From positions 436,001 to 500,000 of the forward strand of contig WPIO01000052.1 of NCBI GenBank assembly GCA_009760855.2: DNA of 64,000 nt, written 5' to 3'. The notes under the pieces are model-generated. The model did not search any database. It worked only from the letters and a program-made list of their open reading frames with translations, and had not been told where the DNA came from. A program made the position numbers and the translations under genes. Source of the stretch: Cristatella mucedo. Its lineage: Eukaryota > Bryozoa > Phylactolaemata > Cristatellidae. Numbering within the stretch: the stretch's first letter is position 1; the number at the start of each line of letters is the position of its first letter. Shown here in pieces: positions 24,090 through 34,928 of this stretch.

Positions 24090-25090
24090 TAATGTAATTT
24101 AAGGTATCTCCATCTGTAACTCCGCATAGCCACAAAGACTGTGTTTATTATGCAGGAGAGTTTTGTATTGCTAACTCACAGCCAAAGCAGGTTTCGATAG
24201 CATTCGGTAGCCAACAGACTTCATCTCATGCAACAACAAAATTGGGAAGCTTCACTGAGTCAGGAGAGCAGTTGAGGTAATGAGTAACATGGAAGTAGCA
24301 GCTCAGGACTGCTGAAAAGGTTGAGCCATAGCCGGTAGCAGGAGAGTAGTTGTCGTTGCGTAAGAAATGTGAAGCAAGTTTCATAGCTAAGGACCTGCAG
24401 ATCTCAAGCTTCTGTTGCCAACGGTCTTTAAGCTGAGGAATGGAGCAGCTAATTTATTGTCCGTGCTAGACTTGAAGGCGCAAGCAGGCTGAAATTGGTG
24501 CCGCAGTTCAGCTAGGTATGGAGGAGCCAAACCATGGCCGGCCTTGTGGGTTAGCATAAGAACTTTACTCTGTATCCGTTGATCAACCGGCAGCCATCCT
24601 AGCTCTTTTAGCAAAGGAGATACATGGTCAAACCTCTGGGATTTTCAAACTACCCGTGCAGCCATATTCATAGAAATTTCCAGTGGCCTAGTTGCTTTTT
24701 TGGTAGCCCAGCCAAAAGGGAATTACAATAATCAAGCCGAGACAGAACTAAGGAGCTAGTTAAATGTTTAGCAAGCCACTGTGGAAGACAGCTTCTTACC
24801 TTAGATAGGGATCGGCCATGATGGCAAGCTGTAGAAGCAGTCTACTGAATAAAGATTTTACAATTTAGGCAGCTGTCGCAAACACCTAAGTTTCGAGCAC
24901 TTGGTGATATTCGCTCAACGGCATCACCTATTAGATGAGTAAAGCCTTCTAATCCAGCCACATGCTTAGGGTGTCCTATCAGCAGCAGTTCAGTCATTAG
25001 TTTCAAGAAATTTCCGACAACCAGGATCGAATGTCGGCAAGGAAAGCATTCAGTTACTTCTTGGTCGAGCTGAGTGTTTAGTTACTAGCA
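24090..25090 (-). mobile_element. LINE family B, 5'-truncated copy
   Basis: It begins with TAAGGTATCTCCATCTGTAA and continues through the ATTCGGTAGCCAACAGAC block. The minus strand encodes the thumb region (LKELGWLPVDQRIQSKVLML, 24,387-24,614) and the RT core end near 25,000 (the complement of GGACACCC..AGCATGTGGCTG). It is interrupted by frameshifts. Confidence 0.75.
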
Positions 25091-27746
25091 TCCACACAGG
25101 ACTTTGTAAAACTATTTACACTGCTAAATAAAACGAGAAAGTGTGTGAAAGAATTTCTAACTTTTTAAAACAAATTAAAGCTTTATAGGAATTTTCATTC
25201 AAATAGTTGAATTAGTTCAAAAATGTTTCAAATTCCTTTTCGTGGGATTTGTCACTCCTGCTTTTATGGTCACAAAGAATTTTATATATCCTGCTAACTA
25301 ACTTGGTATTACAGAGGCATTTTTGGAACACTGTGCAGTGGAAAGGTCGTTAAACATTTCGGCTTTGGGGATGCAAAGCAATGCTATGACAGCACTCCTA
25401 CTTTTTTATTTGACCATGTTTCCTTAAGGCAGTTGCTGTGCAGCATTTTGATGCACCTTTACATTCTGATCTAAAATTATTTTAAGATATTATTTGGACT
25501 TCTGCATCATGTCCCCGGTAGTGCAGCAGCACTAGACGTAGCTTCGTTCTTGTATCAAATTTAGCAAGCACTTGTAAATGCAAGATTATGCTAAGGAACA
25601 TATTACAAGTTTTCTTAAACCCTCTATTTTCTGTACAGGATTTTGATTTGGTTAGTTTAAATATCATTGAAGAATGAAAATTTTAGAATCATACATGTAA
25701 TTTTTAGGTCTCTTTCTGCACTAGTAGAATTGTATAAAGGACCCTGGAATCACCTTTTTGCCACCATCTACACTCAATTAGTTATATGACAGGAACCGAT
25801 TCTTTATTCGTCGAATCAAAAACACTGTTATCATCTAACGAGTTAAGGCAGCCATATAGTCTCATAGCTACTGCTTTATTAATTCTGAAAAAACGATGCA
25901 AGAAAGAAACTAAAGACTAGGAACTCCTACAATGCTTGCCAATCAGGTCGATCGCATCTAATCACTGTGAAAGAAAGCATAGCAGCGGCAATGAATAGTT
26001 TGACTGTAATTTTTCTTCTCACATGTGGTAATAGTTTGTAATCCTTCAGGAACTGGGAAATGCATTGACATTGACACTTTTAGGAGTTGCCAAGGGAGAT
26101 TTGCCTGAATGAATGTACCAAAAATAGGTAATCTGTTATTATGCTGGGACTTTTATATGGCACCCAATAAGGTTTGTGACAAAACCAAACTTGTGAATAC
26201 ATACTGAGGGGAATTATATTATTTTTAGAAAAAAGTTAAATCACGGGCTTTTCAAAGTGCAGACGGAGGCATTGTGTCAGTCTATGTATTGCCCAGTGAA
26301 CCCATTCTCCAAATTGCCTGTAACGTAACACTTAATGTGCTTGAAAAAGTGCATGAATTACAGGACTTTGTGAGTGAATGCCACCCTGATTTTTGCTGAT
26401 GGCTCAAGCGAGCTGCATGTCCCATGACTCACTTATTTGGGTCACTGGCCCCAGATATCAGTTAATGCCACAAGATTATGCCAACTTTCTGCAAATTTGT
26501 AGGGCATAGCTGCTTGACTGAATCAGCAAAAATTCTGTTACTATAGTAGTAAAGTAATTTAGTTGAAACTGTAAATTATGTAAGCAGAGACTGCTCAGCC
26601 CTATCAGTTTCTGCCTGATGTGGAGCCCTCATTGGAGGATCTCACAGCAAGCTTACAGTACGTGATTGATCTCTCAGTTTCTGCCTGATGTGAAGCCCTT
26701 CAGTTTACTTTGGAGCAGCATAAGAACACTGGCAGCATCATATTCACCTTGATCTTTATTGATTTTTCGATCATGTTTAAAACTAGCTGCTGATCTCATT
26801 TATGTCTGGCATATTTTCTGTACTCTAGCACGCATAACCATTGCAACACAATGTATGCTGGATGAGCTTATGCATGCATATTTCTTGTCCTATATTTGGC
26901 TGGGCTGGTCGAGCCAGTTTTCAGGAGGCTAGTCCTGTGAAGTCTGCATTTTATTTCTATCTCCTTTAATTGGATAAATATTCAAGTGGCAAAAAAGAAC
27001 AGAATTTGAATTCAGGATTCATAGTCTGTGGCACTAGCCACGCCATCACGGGAATTGTCATGCATCATTGTCACAAGGAGATGAGCTCACTAGTGGTCGG
27101 ATATTACATGTGCCAGCATTCGTTCATTTATTCAGTACTGGTGGTGAGAGCATCCTAGTATGCAATACTAGATTCGTCTGAGTATGCCCAGAGGGTTTAA
27201 AGCAGTATTCAAGAAAAGAGCTAATCAAATGACTGCTACGTGCAAGCTACGTGTATACATTGCATACAAAAGTCAGTCGGGTGAGCTTATTCCGAAAATA
27301 TGAATAATAAAAAACTGCTCATAATCTCTAAAGTCATGGTCCTGTCTGAAGCTCATTATCCTTTGCATTGTAGTTAATCGGATTAGTAACGAAGTTTAAG
27401 TAACAATAGCATGTACGTTTTAGTGATGAAATTGCTATATTAAGTTCGTGCAAAAGTGCTGGTGGTGCTGTGTCTACCTAGTCAACTTTGGCTTAATCCA
27501 TTCAGCTCAATTTATGCTTTTATTCAAGGTCGTTGCAAGGCTGATTGATTCACTAGCATTGTGTGGCCACTTTGAGCAAGCCTTAACTTTAGTGATTAAT
27601 AGGAACACTGCATTCGTGTTTGGAATCCCCTTCAGTTTAGCTACAGGCATTCGACCAAATCTCTGCAGCTCCTCTTCAGAGCCGATTTGATTTGCATATC
27701 TCGTCTGAAACTTTGGCTAGGTGTGACTTGAATCATGTTTCTGCAG
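25091..27746. other. Intron 9, right part
   Basis: No supported exon or mobile element. There is a short imperfect direct repeat around CAGTTTCTGCCTGATGTG at 26,605 and 26,670. An open stretch at 26,231-26,399 after a TTTTTAG is discussed under the rejected items. Confidence 0.4.
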
Positions 27747-27970
27747 CTTCAGACGGTCGCCACTGCATCGTGACACAGATGCCGAAGATGGTGCATCTAT
27801 ACAGGCTGTCGGATATGGCGGTGGTTGGAGCATATTCTTGCTATGGTGATGTGGAGTGTGTAGCTCTGACCCGCGACGGCAGACATGTTCTAGTTGCTAT
27901 GAGCGACACTCGTCTACTCAGCTTCCTAATAATTGACAACAAATACCCAGAGCATGTGGATCGTATTCAG
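27747..27970 (+). CDS. Host WD40 gene, exon 10
   Basis: The exon is 224 nt long. The acceptor TTTCTGCAG ends at 27746 and the donor is CAG|GTAGGA. Entry is phase 1 and exit is phase 0. It encodes SDGRHCIVTQMPKMVHLYRL and ends with a MSDTRLLSFLIIDNKYPEH segment: one or two final propeller blades. The paralogous exon at 56,411-56,634 has the same length (224 nt) and phases, with about 41 of 74 residues identical by hand count. This C-terminal pattern is what recalls the ends of NWD1/NWD2-type proteins. Confidence 0.8.
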
Positions 27971-28072
27971 GTAGGATTTTTAACACAGCATATCATAATT
28001 TCGACCTTAGCTATAAGCCTCGCGGGTGACCAAACTACATTAGCAGAAGCTAGCTCCAGCCATATTAATTGA

Positions 28073-29375
28073 GGCTCTTGATAAGGCTCACACAAGTTGA
28101 ATGGGCTGTGGGTGTTATATTTGAGTCTTTCCACATTCAGCTAGGTTTTATCGCCCCATCATCATTTCGTGATCTGGTAGCTGCCATTACCCATTTAAGT
28201 ACTAGGGTTGGCAAGCCTGTAGGCTCATATTAGGGCTATTAATCTTTAGTGCCGTCCCTCGAACAGCCGACCCATTTAGCACGAAAGCTTCAGAGGTGGC
28301 TAGTATTTTTTATCTGGGCTGAAAGGTCTGCTGGGTAATTCATCTTTGAGATTCAGCTTCAAGATCTGCTGTCAGAGATACCCAGTAGAGGTGTTTTTTA
28401 AGTGAGCGCTAAAAATCTTGAAGTGCTAGAGATGTGTGCCTAGCAGGAATGCCTGTGCCACACGGTTTCCGAACTAATCCTTGGGAGTGCTAAAAACCTA
28501 CCAGACCCTTCGGCAATTGTAACCAATTCCTGGAATTGCAAGAAGTTCAGCTCTGGAGCCCAAACTAGCACACTGGCGACACTCAGCCAGCACTCCAAGC
28601 TCTAAATCTGCTTGTTCAGTGGTGAGGCTGCAGGTTTTTTTTATTTCGCCGGCCACAGAACTGCAAAATATTTACTTTTAAATCTGTATATATTGGCGAC
28701 TCGCTAAGCAGCTGCGACCTGAGGATACCGATAATGGTAGTCTAGAAACCTTTTCTGTTGTTCATTTCTGGTCACTCCTCGTAGTTGCTCTAACCGAGCG
28801 CTGCTGTGATGCCATGATCACGTAGTTAGCTATCTGTATCTAGCAAGGTATCTGTTTTAATATGCTTTGTAAAACGTTCATTAAAGGCTAATAATCTCAG
28901 CTTTCTGTGAACGATCCTTTGGCGAAAATTAATTGGTAATGCATACTGTCAATTGTATTCAATTTGAAAAGCATTATATTTGTAATGTGCATGTGCACCA
29001 TATCTTAAACAGGGAAGCTGCAATTGCTCGACCGGTCACACGGTTTCTTCAAGTATACCAGGCCTAGTTTTAAATAAGAGCTTCTGCTCTTAGGCTTGTT
29101 CAGCAGTTAGGGAATGGAAATGTATGATGCTCTGGTGAGCTGATTATGCTCACTTAAGGTCGATGTTTAGCACCACCCCCACAAAGAATTCTCCCAATGC
29201 CCTGAAGAGAATGAAATTTTATTATTAATTGTCTAGCCTACGACTTGTCTATCAGCTTCCTGTAACGGTGGGGAAGTCCTGAGCATTTGGCTTTAAGTGA
29301 GCAAATACTTTTACTGGTAGTGATATTGTTTGTTGGATGTCAGAGTCGTCGTCACCAAATGTGTTTATAATGAGC
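28073..29375. other. Intron 10, left part, nothing recognised
   Basis: No exon or clear element. A short stretch near 28,400 resembles a family A internal motif but is too short to claim. Confidence 0.35.
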
Positions 29376-29537
29376 CGTGATGGCACACTAGGTAAGGCGG
29401 TCGCTTTTCACGACCTTGGTCCCAAGGTCGTGGGTTCAAATCCTTCGGTGGGCTAGTCTTCATCACAGCTGCAAGCTTTGGTGATAGCCGTAAAGGCTCT
29501 TCTGTCGCCATACAAAAAAGGCTGTTTAATCAGCTAG
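29376..29537 (+). mobile_element. SINE-1, tRNA-derived, full copy
   Basis: An A-box-like TGGCACACTAGGTAAGG and a B-box-like GGTTCAAATCC flank a long self-complementary variable arm (ACGACCTTGGTCCCAAGGTCGT). That makes the head resemble a Leu- or Ser-type tRNA. The body reads GATAGCCGTAAAGGCTCTTC and the 3' end GGCTGTTTAATCAGCTAG. Other copies are at 41,414, 51,364 (minus) and several relics. Confidence 0.75.
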
Positions 29538-29867
29538 TATTTGTCTGGCTGCCATGAAAGTCAGACGGGAGTCGTGAGATGCAGCCATTTACGATGACTG
29601 AAGGTGCTGCTTAAGTTTTTATTGCGGCCAGGGACTCATATGTCAGTCTGGTTAAAATACTATCTGAGAGCTGACTTCGCGATGACAGTTTCCCTGGCAA
29701 AGTATCTATATGCGATGGCAAAGCAAGGGGCTGATATGCCGTGGTGAAATTTCGAATATTTACTAGCTACATCTGAATGCTATAATTTTCTCTCCATATA
29801 TTGCAGGGCATGTATATGCATAAGAATTGTGTCAGCTGCCGCCGAGCTTACTTGTTAAAAAGTTAAT

Positions 29868-30023
29868 GGTTAGCTGATTCAACAGCTTCATTTGTATAGT
29901 GGCAGACGTTCCTTACGGGCTATGACTACCTTGCAGTGTGAAACTGCACAACTAAAACCTAAGACGGGGGTCGTGAAGAGCAATCACCTTACTCCTGAGC
30001 TAAGACACACTGAATTACTGGGG
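29868..30023 (-). mobile_element. SINE-1, diverged copy
   Basis: On the plus strand, TTAGCTGATTCAACAGC..ATTTGTATAG matches the complement of the SINE-1 3' end, followed by a degenerate tRNA-like part ending near 30,020. Confidence 0.5.
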
Positions 30024-30204
30024 CAGTGATCCTTGACTATGAGATGGTAGGTCTAGTGCCTACTCATACCCACAGCCCCAAAAAAGAAACAGAGTCGCTG
30101 TATCTGTCAAATGTCAATCCTGTTGAACCAACAGACGAATTTCTAAATCAGTATAATTAGAGATAGCCAATCACTTGACCGAATAAACTGTGCATGAAAA
30201 GGCA

Positions 30205-30346
30205 TGTAATGATAACAAGCATCGCGGATGAACAGAGTAAATTTATTGGCAGCCACAATATATCTGTTCCCGGGCCGCATGGTCAGCTAGGCCTCTCCTG
30301 ATTGGTCACCTTGTTGTGGCACTGCCGCGATAGCGCTGCTATCACA
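30205..30346 (-). repeat. 3' LTR of the Ty3/gypsy element
   Basis: On the plus strand it begins TGTAATGATAAC and ends GCTATCACA, giving TG..CA ends. It is similar over its length to 34,627-34,766 but visibly diverged, so the insertion is old. No convincing target-site duplication was found. Confidence 0.75.
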
Positions 30347-30354
30347 CCTTCCCT
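30347..30354 (-). promoter_or_regulatory. Polypurine tract of the Ty3/gypsy element
   Basis: The minus strand reads AGGGAAGG directly before the LTR start TGTGATAGC, the position expected for the plus-strand primer of reverse transcription. Confidence 0.6.
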
Positions 30355-31039
30355 TCAAAGAAGGAACCGTCTCATTCTCAAAGATCTAGCCTTCGGACCG
30401 GCTGTATCCCCCCTACCAGACCTTGCTGTTATTTGATCTTGAGAGCTGTGCATCTCATAGGCAATACTTTCAGACTGATCTTGAACTGCAGTTGTAGGGT
30501 TTGGTAGATGTAGGGAAGTGCCAGGAGATGCGCTGTTGATGACCTGTAGACCAGTATCAATCGGTCGAAGGTGCTTTCAGCCTGCCGAAGTGTGCTGCCA
30601 TTGCCGACCTGCGCGACAGACGAACGAGGTGTACCGGCTTGAGCCGTCACTGTTGCATTGTGCTCCGGCTGTTTTCACCATCAGTCTGCACTAATACCTG
30701 TTAGCCGGGTTAAAGAGGTGGAATTTAGCAAGTAGAATGGTGGCGATCGTGATAGTGCTGTTGAAGCTTTTTGCATGGTCGTCGTTGAGTTGCACCGTTT
30801 CCTTTGCTGCCTATTGTGGTTCGACATGCCGAGCGAGCACTGGTGACGTCTTCCTAATCTGTCATCCTATGATTGGTTGTGCTGGGCTGAATCCTGTTGA
30901 AATTCAAGGCGTCGACCTCTGAATCATAAGAGCGAGTCTCGGATCAGGCTGCATCACAATAAATTGGCCAGCTTGCACAGCTCTTTCCACTTCTCCATTT
31001 GCTTGTGGGGAAAAGTGGGCTGGTCGTAACATGCTTGAA

Positions 31040-31120
31040 CTCCCTTTGCAGCAAATGTAAAGCACCTAGGAAGAGATTGAGTTCTCTGAGGGCGCTTTAT
31101 CAAGTTTATTATTATTATTA
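31040..31120 (+). mobile_element. LINE family A, 3'-terminal fragment
   Basis: TTGCAGCAAATGTAAAGCACC, then GAGTTCTCTGAGGGCGC and a TTATTATTATTA tail: about 80 bp of the family A 3' end inserted in the LTR element. Confidence 0.75.
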
Positions 31121-31315
31121 ACCTGTATCGTCTCTTGAAATCACCAAATTCGTAAAAGGATAATTGTGGACCATTGTCAGACTGCGATGACTCGCGTATG
31201 CTTTGAGCAATGAGCAAATATGATCTGTAGTTCGGTCACCACTTCTTAGGTCGTCGATTTGAGAATGGATTGATTTCCATATATAGTTAGTAAAAGTCGA
31301 CTACAATTAAGTGCA

Positions 31316-31741
31316 TCATCCCTCGTGTTTGAAGAGATCGGTAGTGACTTGTTGCCAAGGATCACTGGGCAATGGTGTTGGGATGAGGGACTCGTGGATT
31401 TGTCTACTCTGGTTGTTTTGACAGAAGCGGCAAGAGTCGACAAATGTCTTAACGGCTTGGCTAATGCCTAGCCAGTATACACACGACCTTGCTCGGTCCC
31501 TACATTTGGTCACGCTCTGGTAGCCGTAGTGGATCTGCTCTATCAGAAAAGCCTGTAGACTTTTAGGGATATATAAGCGATCGCCATACAGTAGTAAATT
31601 CTTCGACACTGAAAGATGGCTACTTATGGCTAAGTACTCATGCAAGGTCTCCGGTGGGCCCTCGCTTGAATTAGGCCATCCTGACAGCATGGCACACCAC
31701 CACTGCAGGCTTTTTAACTGCATCCACAGTGTAATTCTCAT
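31316..31741 (-). pseudogene. Ty3/gypsy RNase H end plus integrase N-terminus
   Basis: The minus-strand frame of 141 aa begins in the connector after RNase H (GWPNSSEGPPETLHEYL). It continues through LLLYGDRLYIPKSLQ into the integrase zinc-binding domain (IHYGYQSVTKCRDRARS, WLGIS, DSCRFCQNN). The CxxC pair of the HHCC motif is present, but the second His position reads Tyr. It ends just after PWQQVTTDLF, the start of the integrase core, so the catalytic DDE region is not open here. Confidence 0.7.
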
Positions 31742-31744
31742 CGG

Positions 31745-31885
31745 CAGATTCAGCTACGACCTCTCTTACTTTAGCATCAGGTTGTATGCATGATTTGCAA
31801 CTCACTGCTAAGTGGTCCAACTTCTGGAAGGTATTACATTGGCGGTCGCGTGCCGGACAACGTCCAGGAGTGTGAGCTGCAATAT
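31745..31885 (-). pseudogene. Ty3/gypsy gag zinc-knuckle relic
   Basis: The minus strand reads HTPGRCPARDRQCNTFQKLD then HLAVSC, the C-terminal gag zinc-knuckle pattern of gypsy elements (..H.PG.CPAR...C..C.K..H....C). Two of the expected cysteines are changed. It runs directly towards the integrase piece, so about 2 kb of pol is missing between them. Confidence 0.65.
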
Positions 31886-32039
31886 AAAGTTCCAGCAGCT
31901 GTTAGCTTCTTTTTCGTCATCGGAAAGCATAACTCTCCTACGGTCTATACAGCTGCTAGCCTTTAAGACGCAGGGCTCAGGACAGTCGGCAGACTGTGGT
32001 TGCCGACGAACCTCAGAGACATCTTAAGCCGGGTGTTGC

Positions 32040-33370
32040 AGACTCAGTTATAATAATAACGATAATAATAATGCGATTGATAAAGCGCCTTCAGAGAACT
32101 CAATCTCTTTCCAAGCGCTTTACAGTTGCTGCAAAGGGAACTGCAATTGAATAGTTAGTAATATCATGCTTAATAAACGACATGAATAACATGGTCAGGG
32201 GTGACATGCACAGGATCAGCATGCAAATGTGGTTAATGGCAGCATGCACCGTGTCAGCACGCATAAGCACATAAAGGACGAATCACAGGGACCCAATAAA
32301 TGCTGTCCTAAATAGGTGTTTTTAAGTTCTTTTTTAATGTGGTCAGGTCAGGGGATGTTCTGACGCAAGTCGGGAGGGAGTTCCAGGCTTTGGGAGCATA
32401 TGAACTAAATGCACGGTCTCCAAAGGATTTAAGGTTTGTATGAGGTATTTCTAGACTGTTGGATTCCGAGAAGCGGGTGGTACGATGCTTGGCCTGATGG
32501 GGAGTAGATCTGAGTGATAGGCTGGGGCCAAAGATTGAAGTGACCTAAAAGTGAGCGACAAAACCTTGAAGTCAATCCGTTGCTTGACTGGTAGCCAGTG
32601 CAGGTCGCCGAGAAGTGATGCGATGTGGCAACTGCGACGCTCCCGACAGAGAAGCCTAGCTCCGGAGGTTTGCACCAGCTTTAATCGCCTGATTTCACAT
32701 GCCGGTAGGCCAGCAAGCAGTGAGTTACAGAAGTCAAGACGGCATGTCACAAATACATGGACCAACTTGGACGTGGTATCCTTATCTGAACAAGCACGAA
32801 TTTTAGCAATGTTATGAAGCTGAAAGTAGGCAGATTTGACTGTGGAGCTGACATGGTCGTCTAACGAGAGGTCACTCTGGAACATGACATCTAGATTTTG
32901 AGCTGGTTCAACAGGAGATATGCAGGCAGATCCAATTTTGAGCGTCAGCCTTTCCAATTTCTGAACCACACTGGGTTTGCCTATAACTAGTAAGTTAGTT
33001 TTGTCATCGTTAAGTTTTAGAAAATTTGCTGCCATCCATGTGCAGATGTCATCAATGCATGCAGCAAGTGAGTTGAGAGAATTTGAGGTGCTCGAAGGCT
33101 GGGAGGGATCAAAGCAAAGGTACAACTGAGTGTCATCCGTAAAGAAGGGAAAGCCTAGATTGTGCTTGGCAATCACATCAGCAAGAGGGAGAGTATAAAC
33201 CTGGAAAAGAACCGGACCTAGCACTGAGCCCTGAGGTACGCCATATTTCAGAGGTACCTCAGACGATCTTTGTCTATTTACGTCAATACTCTGGAGTCTC
33301 CCACTAAGATAGGACCTGAACCATTGCGGAGCATTGCCAGTGATGCCTAGGCAAGATGAGAGGCGTGATG
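32040..33370 (-). mobile_element. LINE family A, best-preserved RT copy
   Basis: The AAT tail at 32,049-32,072 marks the 3' end. An uninterrupted minus-strand frame of 257 aa (32,451-33,224) carries the VLGPVLFQVY motif and the catalytic FTDDTQLYLC block (F-[AT]-D-D). It also has ANFLKLNDDKTNLLVIGK, then thumb motifs ending LHWLPVKQRIDFKV. Upstream on the same strand, the PQG motif region extends to about 33,370, where the copy is truncated. It is nested inside the Ty3/gypsy element and so is younger than it. Confidence 0.85.
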
Positions 33371-33429
33371 AGAATTATGATTTTACTGTATCCGTCTGAC
33401 GTGCCTTTTTGACAGCCACAGTTAACTTA

Positions 33430-33710
33430 AGGTCGGGATAATAATAGTAATGCAATTGATAAAGCGCCCTCAGAGAACTCAATCTCTCTCTAGGCGCTTT
33501 ACATTTGCTGCAAAGGGAAATGCAATTGAATGCATGCTGACCCTGTGCATGTCACCCCTAACCCTATTATTCATTGTGTTTGTTTTTCGAGCATGATTTT
33601 ACTTACCTTTCAATCGCATTTCCCTTTGCAGCAAATGTAAAGCGCCTAGAAAGAGAATAAGCTCTGAGGGCGCTTTGTCAAGTGTATTATTATTATTATT
33701 ATTAATGCAC
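33430..33710. mobile_element. LINE family A head-to-head pair of 3' ends
   Basis: The left ~100 bp is a minus-strand 3' end with its tail at 33,440. The right ~180 bp (33,530-33,710) is a plus-strand 3' end with an ATTATT tail. They share the join around TGCATGCTGACCCTGTGCATG. It forms a near palindrome with outward-facing tails. Confidence 0.75.
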
Positions 33711-34450
33711 CGATATATGCATTGGGATGAGTTGCAGGCCTTCTAAAAGTTTGAGGTCGGTCGAGCCTACTACCAGGTAATCTCGGATCAATTCATCTTT
33801 TCTCACGTCACGTTGCAGTTCAAACCTAAATCGTATATTTCGCGTATGAATGCCTTGGTAGAATCGCCCGGACGTTGGCAGCTGCGGTTAAACATGCACT
33901 GGTGCAGCTCTCAGTCTAGCTGCGATGGGAGCCCTTGCCTTAGGGGGGGTCGACTAAGGTGCCTAGTACAGACCCAGCTCCTGACTCACCTAGCTCAGGT
34001 TAGAATGGAGCTTTATGCAGGCGATGCGGTTAGGAGATGGAGCGACTAATGTGGTTCTCTTAGCGGGTTCGACTTGGACACCTAGTACAAGCCCGGCCCC
34101 TGGTCTACCCGCTAAAGTTAGAATGAAGCCTGGTGCAGACGATGCGGTCAGGATGTGCACCGACTAATATGCCTGGTCGTTTATGATATTCCATCACTGT
34201 ATGAAATAGTCATCAAATTTTTCAAAAACGAGATCCAACGTCTTTACTTGGTCGACCTCACAGTTAGAGGTGTCGAATGTCGCTTCGGCATGCTCTCCCA
34301 TGGTGTTAAAAGTGTACTTTTCTGTACGTCCTGTTCCTCCTCAGTCAGTTCGGTTTGCCACCTCATAATGGCAAAAACGATTTCTCCAAGCCGTCCATCA
34401 CGCCGATTCGTCGAAGTTAAACTCCACTAGAAGGTTAAATTTAGCCATCT
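33710..34450 (-). pseudogene. Ty3/gypsy gag relic with tandem duplication
   Basis: Minus-strand translation of about 33,730-33,820 gives RDVRKDELIRDYLVVGSTD, the gag pattern before the zinc knuckle. About 34,270-34,430 gives VEFNFDESA then, after a stop, NTMGEHAEATFDT, the N-terminal gag pattern (F..W..RF..., ..MG.EAE..). A tandem duplication lies between them. Several stops are present. Confidence 0.55.
33938..34170. repeat. Tandem duplication, ~115-bp unit x2
   Basis: Both units share the order GGGTCGACT/GGTTCGACT, CCTAGTACA, TTAGAATG, GCGGT(T/C)AGGA, CGACTAAT. They are diverged by eye to roughly 75-80 percent. Confidence 0.65.
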
Positions 34451-34479
34451 CTTGAGCTTTGTTGATATTCAGGGCGACA

Positions 34480-34610
34480 ACTCTATAATCGAGGTGATGA
34501 TGGTATAGATGAGGTCGTGGGCTCGAGCCCCGAGGCATGTGTGAAGCGCCTGAATAGAGATTAAGTTCGCTTGGGGCACTATACAAATGAATTATATTTA
34601 TATTTATAAT
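34480..34610 (+). mobile_element. SINE-2, 5'-diverged copy
   Basis: GAGGTCGTGGGCTCGAGCCCC is the B-box region. It is followed by GAAGCGCCTGAATAGAGATT and AAGTTCGCTTGGGGCACTAT, the tail shared with LINE family A, and ends in an AT-rich ATTTATATTTATA. It is inserted right next to the primer-binding site of the LTR element. Confidence 0.65.
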
Positions 34611-34626
34611 CTCACTGCTGCCACCA
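34611..34626 (-). promoter_or_regulatory. Primer-binding site of the Ty3/gypsy element
   Basis: The minus strand reads TGGTGGCAGCAGTGAG immediately inside the 5' LTR end (..TTACA). Position and the TGG start fit a tRNA 3'-end primer site. The same ACA|TGGTGGCAGCAG junction is typical of metazoan Ty3/gypsy elements. Confidence 0.65.
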
Positions 34627-34766
34627 TGTAATAAGACGGGTCGCGGATGAACAGAGCACGTTTATTGGTGGCCACGTTATGCCTTCTCCCCCGGACCGCG
34701 TGGTCAGCAAGGCCTCTTCTGATTAGTCACGTTGTTGTCACTCTGTCAGGTAGCTCTGGGATGACA
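34627..34766 (-). repeat. 5' LTR of the Ty3/gypsy element
   Basis: It begins TGTAATAAGACGG on the plus strand and is colinear with the LTR at 30,205. The outer end is taken at ..GGGATGACA. The exact end is uncertain by a few bases. Confidence 0.7.
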
Positions 34767-34928
34767 TAGCACAGCCAGGATTTTCATGTAGGTGAAAGCC
34801 CCTCCCACAATCATAAACACTGGAAATTGCAAGTGTTTTGTTCGACGACTGAGCTGCGCCTTCACATAGATTGAAAGTATGTGATGACTTTATCAATAGC
34901 CATCACTTTGGCCGTTTTATTCCCTACA

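Larger units (their letters stand above)
30205..34766 (-). mobile_element. Ty3/gypsy LTR retrotransposon with nested insertions
   Basis: Two ~140-bp LTRs (30,205-30,346 and 34,627-34,766) share TCGCGGATGAACAGAG and the CGCATGGTCAG/CGCGTGGTCAG and AAGGCCTCT blocks. A primer-binding site adjoins the 5' LTR on the minus strand and a polypurine tract adjoins the 3' LTR. Gag fragments lie at 33,700-34,450 and near 31,800. RNase H-end and integrase fragments lie at 31,316-31,741. Protease and RT are missing. LINE-A copies (32,040-33,370, 33,430-33,710, 31,040-31,120) and a SINE-2 (34,480-34,610) have inserted. It is dead, antisense to the host gene in intron 10. Confidence 0.8.

Noticed and set aside
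26231-26399. Open stretch after TTTTTAG with a WD-like SADGGIVSVYVLPSEP sequence
   Set aside because: Exons 9 and 10 already join in phase and form an LSSDG turn; the paralogous copy shows no matching exon, and the right border lacks a phase-consistent donor.
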